Source: Sphingomonas sp. Root241
Lineage (GTDB): Bacteria; Pseudomonadota; Alphaproteobacteria; Sphingomonadales; Sphingomonadaceae
Direction: 5' to 3'
Assembly (NCBI RefSeq): GCF_001428865.1
Contig: NZ_LMIV01000001.1
Coordinates: 491,776 to 555,775 of the forward strand
DNA: 64,000 nt
Made by a program: the position numbers and the translations under genes. Shown one piece after another: positions 62,247-64,000 of the stretch. Every line of letters starts with the position of its first letter. Positions within the stretch are counted from its first letter, which is position 1. Under the pieces are notes generated by a model. It made no database searches, was not told the origin of the DNA, and saw only the letters and a program-made list of their open reading frames with translations.

Positions 62247-62860
62247 GCGAAGGCCGGCGAGCTTCTGAGGTGCTGGTACGCGGCGATGACGTCCTGCAGT
62301 TGCGCTTCATGGCCGCGGTCGCCGCCGTTGCGATCGGGGTGGAAGCGGCGCACCAGCTCCGAATAGCGTTTCCTGAGCGCCATCCGGTCGGCGTCGATTT
62401 CGAGCGCCAGCGTACGCATCGCCTCGCGGTCCTTGCCCGACAGCGGCTTGCCGTCCTTGCGTTCGGCGCGGTCCTTCATCCGCTCGCGGAAGCGCGCGCT
62501 GATCGCGTCGAGGGGGTCGGAGAAGTCCGCCCAGCGCGGCGGACGATCGGCGCCGCCGGTGGCGTTGAACGCGCGCGTCTCGCGCTCCCAGCCCGCGAAG
62601 GGGCGTTGCGCGTCGTGGATCTCGTCGGGGCTCATCCCCTTGAAGAAATTATAGCCCGAATTGAACGCGCGGACATGCTCGAGGCATAGCCAGCGAAATG
62701 GCGGCGGGCCGTCGCCGGCGCGGCCGGTGCCTTCGAGCGGCGGCGCGCGGAACTCGCCCGGTTCGGCACAGCCCGGCTCGGCGCACAGCCGCCCCTGCGC
62801 CTCCACGCGACCGTGGAAACGGGAATTCGGTCGATCCTTTCTCGGCTGGCCGTCAGGCAC
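62243..62860 (-). CDS. J-domain (DnaJ-like) molecular chaperone protein
   Basis: A 205-residue protein with a C-terminal J domain: RKRYSELVRRFHPDRNGGDR near residues 165-185 (HPD present) and a long helical front region (FRERMKDRAERKDGKPLSG). GTG 62860 is preceded by GGGAGG, so the longer open frame to 63388 is not used. J-domain proteins stimulate Hsp70; this C-terminal-J class is common in sphingomonads and rhizobia. Divergent from bolA, 36 bp away. Confidence 0.88.
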   Translation of the reverse strand: MPDGQPRKDRPNSRFHGRVEAQGRLCAEPGCAEPGEFRAPPLEGTGRAGDGPPPFRWLCLEHVRAFNSGYNFFKGMSPDEIHDAQRPFAGWERETRAFNATGGADRPPRWADFSDPLDAISARFRERMKDRAERKDGKPLSGKDREAMRTLALEIDADRMALRKRYSELVRRFHPDRNGGDRGHEAQLQDVIAAYQHLRSSPAFA

Positions 62861-62896
62861 GCTACCTCCCTTCAACAAACGGACTATATAGGCGCG

Positions 62897-63181
62897 ATGA
62901 CCGACCCTGCCAGCGGCGGACTCGCCGACATCATCGCCGCCCGTCTCATCGCCGCGCTCGCCCCGACGCAGCTCGAGGTGATCAACGACAGCCACCATCA
63001 TGCAGGCCATCTCGGCGACGACGGCACCGGCGAATCGCACTGGACCGTGGTGATCGAGAGCGGAGCCTTTGTGGGCCAGTCGCGCGTTCAGCGGCAGCGA
63101 TTGGTCAACAACGCGCTCGCCGACCTGCTCGCCGGCCGCATCCACGCGCTCGCGATAAAGGCACGCGCTCCGGGAGAATAA
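62897..63181 (+). CDS. bolA: BolA-family protein
   Basis: A 94-residue BolA: LIAALAPTQLEVINDSHHHA (the conserved HHHAGH iron-sulfur/GSH ligand), SHWTVVI, and LVNNALADLL with ALAIKA at the end. BolA proteins pair with monothiol glutaredoxins in iron and morphogenesis control. Start ATG 62897. A glutathione transferase follows 2 bp after its stop; the glutaredoxin partner is not visible in this window. Confidence 0.93.
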   Translation: MTDPASGGLADIIAARLIAALAPTQLEVINDSHHHAGHLGDDGTGESHWTVVIESGAFVGQSRVQRQRLVNNALADLLAGRIHALAIKARAPGE

Positions 63182-63183
63182 GC

Positions 63184-63885
63184 ATGACGACGTACAAGCT
63201 CTGGTACTGGGCCGAGATCCAGGGGCGGGGCGAGTTCGTCCGGTTGGCGATGGAGGCGGGCGACATCGCTTATGTCGATGTGGCGCGCGAGCGTGGCTCG
63301 GACGCGCTGATCGAGGACATGAAGGCGCGGAAGCATCGCCCACCCTTCGCGCCGCCCTATCTCGATACCGGCACGCAGGTGATCGCACAGGTCGCCAACA
63401 TCCTGCTCTATCTGGGCGAGCGGCACGGCATCGCCCCCGCCGACGAGGCCGCGCGGCGCTGGCTCCACGAGGTCCAGCTCACCATCACCGATTTCATCGC
63501 CGAAGTGCACCAGGTCCATCATCCGGTGGGCACCGGGCTCTATTACGAGGACCAGCGGGCCGAGGCCACCCGCTTTGCCGAGGAGTTCCGCGAGAAGCGC
63601 ATGCCCAAGTTCCTCGGCTGGTTCGAACGCTCGGTCGAGGGCGAATGGCTGACCGGCGATCGCTGGAGCTATGGCGACACGTCGATCTTCCAGCTGATCG
63701 AGGGACTGCACTACATGTTCCCCAAGCGGATGAAGGCGATCGAGGGGGACTATCCGAAGCTGATCGCCATCCGCGACCGTGTGGCGCAACTCCCCGGCAT
63801 CCACGATTATTGCGCCAGCGACCGGCGGATCGGCTTCAACACGCAGGGCATCTTCCGCCATTATCCCGAGCTGGATGCCGCCTGA
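63184..63885 (+). CDS. Glutathione S-transferase
   Basis: A 233-residue transferase resembling the sigma/alpha-type group: MTTYKLWYWAEIQGRGEFVR (active-site Tyr-type start), APPYLDTGTQVIAQVANILL (glutathione site), and a C-terminal domain with WSYGDTSIFQLIEGLHYMFP. ATG 63184 follows the bolA stop directly, so it is co-transcribed with bolA. Confidence 0.88.
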   Translation: MTTYKLWYWAEIQGRGEFVRLAMEAGDIAYVDVARERGSDALIEDMKARKHRPPFAPPYLDTGTQVIAQVANILLYLGERHGIAPADEAARRWLHEVQLTITDFIAEVHQVHHPVGTGLYYEDQRAEATRFAEEFREKRMPKFLGWFERSVEGEWLTGDRWSYGDTSIFQLIEGLHYMFPKRMKAIEGDYPKLIAIRDRVAQLPGIHDYCASDRRIGFNTQGIFRHYPELDAA

Positions 63886-63963
63886 TCGGAAAATCTGCCT
63901 TTCCAAACTGTGGCTGTCCCGCCCCCCGCCGACTGGCTATTCCGGTGATCGAACGGAGGCAGC

Positions 63964-64000
63964 ATGACCGAAGACCTGATCATCCAGACGATCGAGCCCG
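63964..64000 (+). CDS. Start of a gene cut by the window end
   Basis: ATG 63964 with GGAGG at 63955-63959 begins MTEDLIIQTIEP and runs off the window. Twelve codons are too few to assign a family. Confidence 0.6.
   Translation, partial: MTEDLIIQTIEP

Noticed and set aside
62861..63388. Upstream extension of the J-domain gene over bolA
   Set aside because: It is antisense to bolA; GTG 62860 with GGGAGG is a good start and the extension has no domain.

Overview
The window looks like a chromosomal segment of a sphingomonad (Sphingomonas or a close relative, Alphaproteobacteria). The inference rests on high GC content, a very large NAD-specific glutamate dehydrogenase of about 1,540 residues, aerobic cobaltochelatase cobS and cobT, a BolA gene, and palindromic CCCGG/CCGGG elements of the alphaproteobacterial kind. 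I used no database search, so family names come from motifs and recognised architecture.

Layout. (1) About 13-34,920 is one integrated genomic island (GI-1) in the 3' part of a tRNA-Leu(CAG) gene. Its P4-type tyrosine integrase is intact, it carries a 12-bp direct repeat at each end, and TACCAACA-type repeats lie at both ends. (2) About 35,162-45,617 is a second, decayed island (GI-2) in a neighbouring tRNA-Thr(CGU) gene. It has the same architecture (12-bp direct repeats ending at the same T-loop base, arm-like repeats at both ends), but its integrase is broken by frameshifts. (3) From about 45,600 to the end is ordinary core chromosome: a PAS protein, NAD-glutamate dehydrogenase, cobT/cobS, an HxlR-type regulator divergent from a long operon of glyoxalase-fold, glutathione-transferase and reductase genes, a J-domain protein, BolA and another glutathione transferase.

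GI-1 is a dense defence island. From left to right it holds: a five-gene minus-strand operon joining a type III restriction-modification pair (mod, res) to an SNF2 helicase, a DUF4391-like protein and a small protein; an IS110 fragment; three genes of a possible RloC/PrrC-like module, each followed by the motif GGGGTAGCG; a tRNA-Val 3' fragment; a nucleotidyltransferase-HEPN protein; an ArdC-type antirestriction protein with a sigma-region-4-like partner and an AlpA-type regulator; a stand-alone nucleotidyltransferase; a WYL regulator; and a continuous plus-strand operon of about 9.8 kb (22,205-31,997). That operon encodes a RecB-like nuclease/helicase, a small ubiquitin-like-fold candidate, a DUF1883-TIR protein, two tandem small paralogues, a DUF4268-like protein, and McrB/McrC. 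A two-gene PD-(D/E)XK nuclease operon and the integrase close the island.

The best candidate for an undescribed system is the WYL-controlled operon at 21,147-31,997. It places TIR, nuclease-helicase, beta-grasp-like and small duplicated proteins directly upstream of, and translationally coupled into, a McrBC restriction system. The PD-(D/E)XK pair at 32,074-33,461 and the nucleotidyltransferase pair at 20,145-21,139 are secondary candidates.
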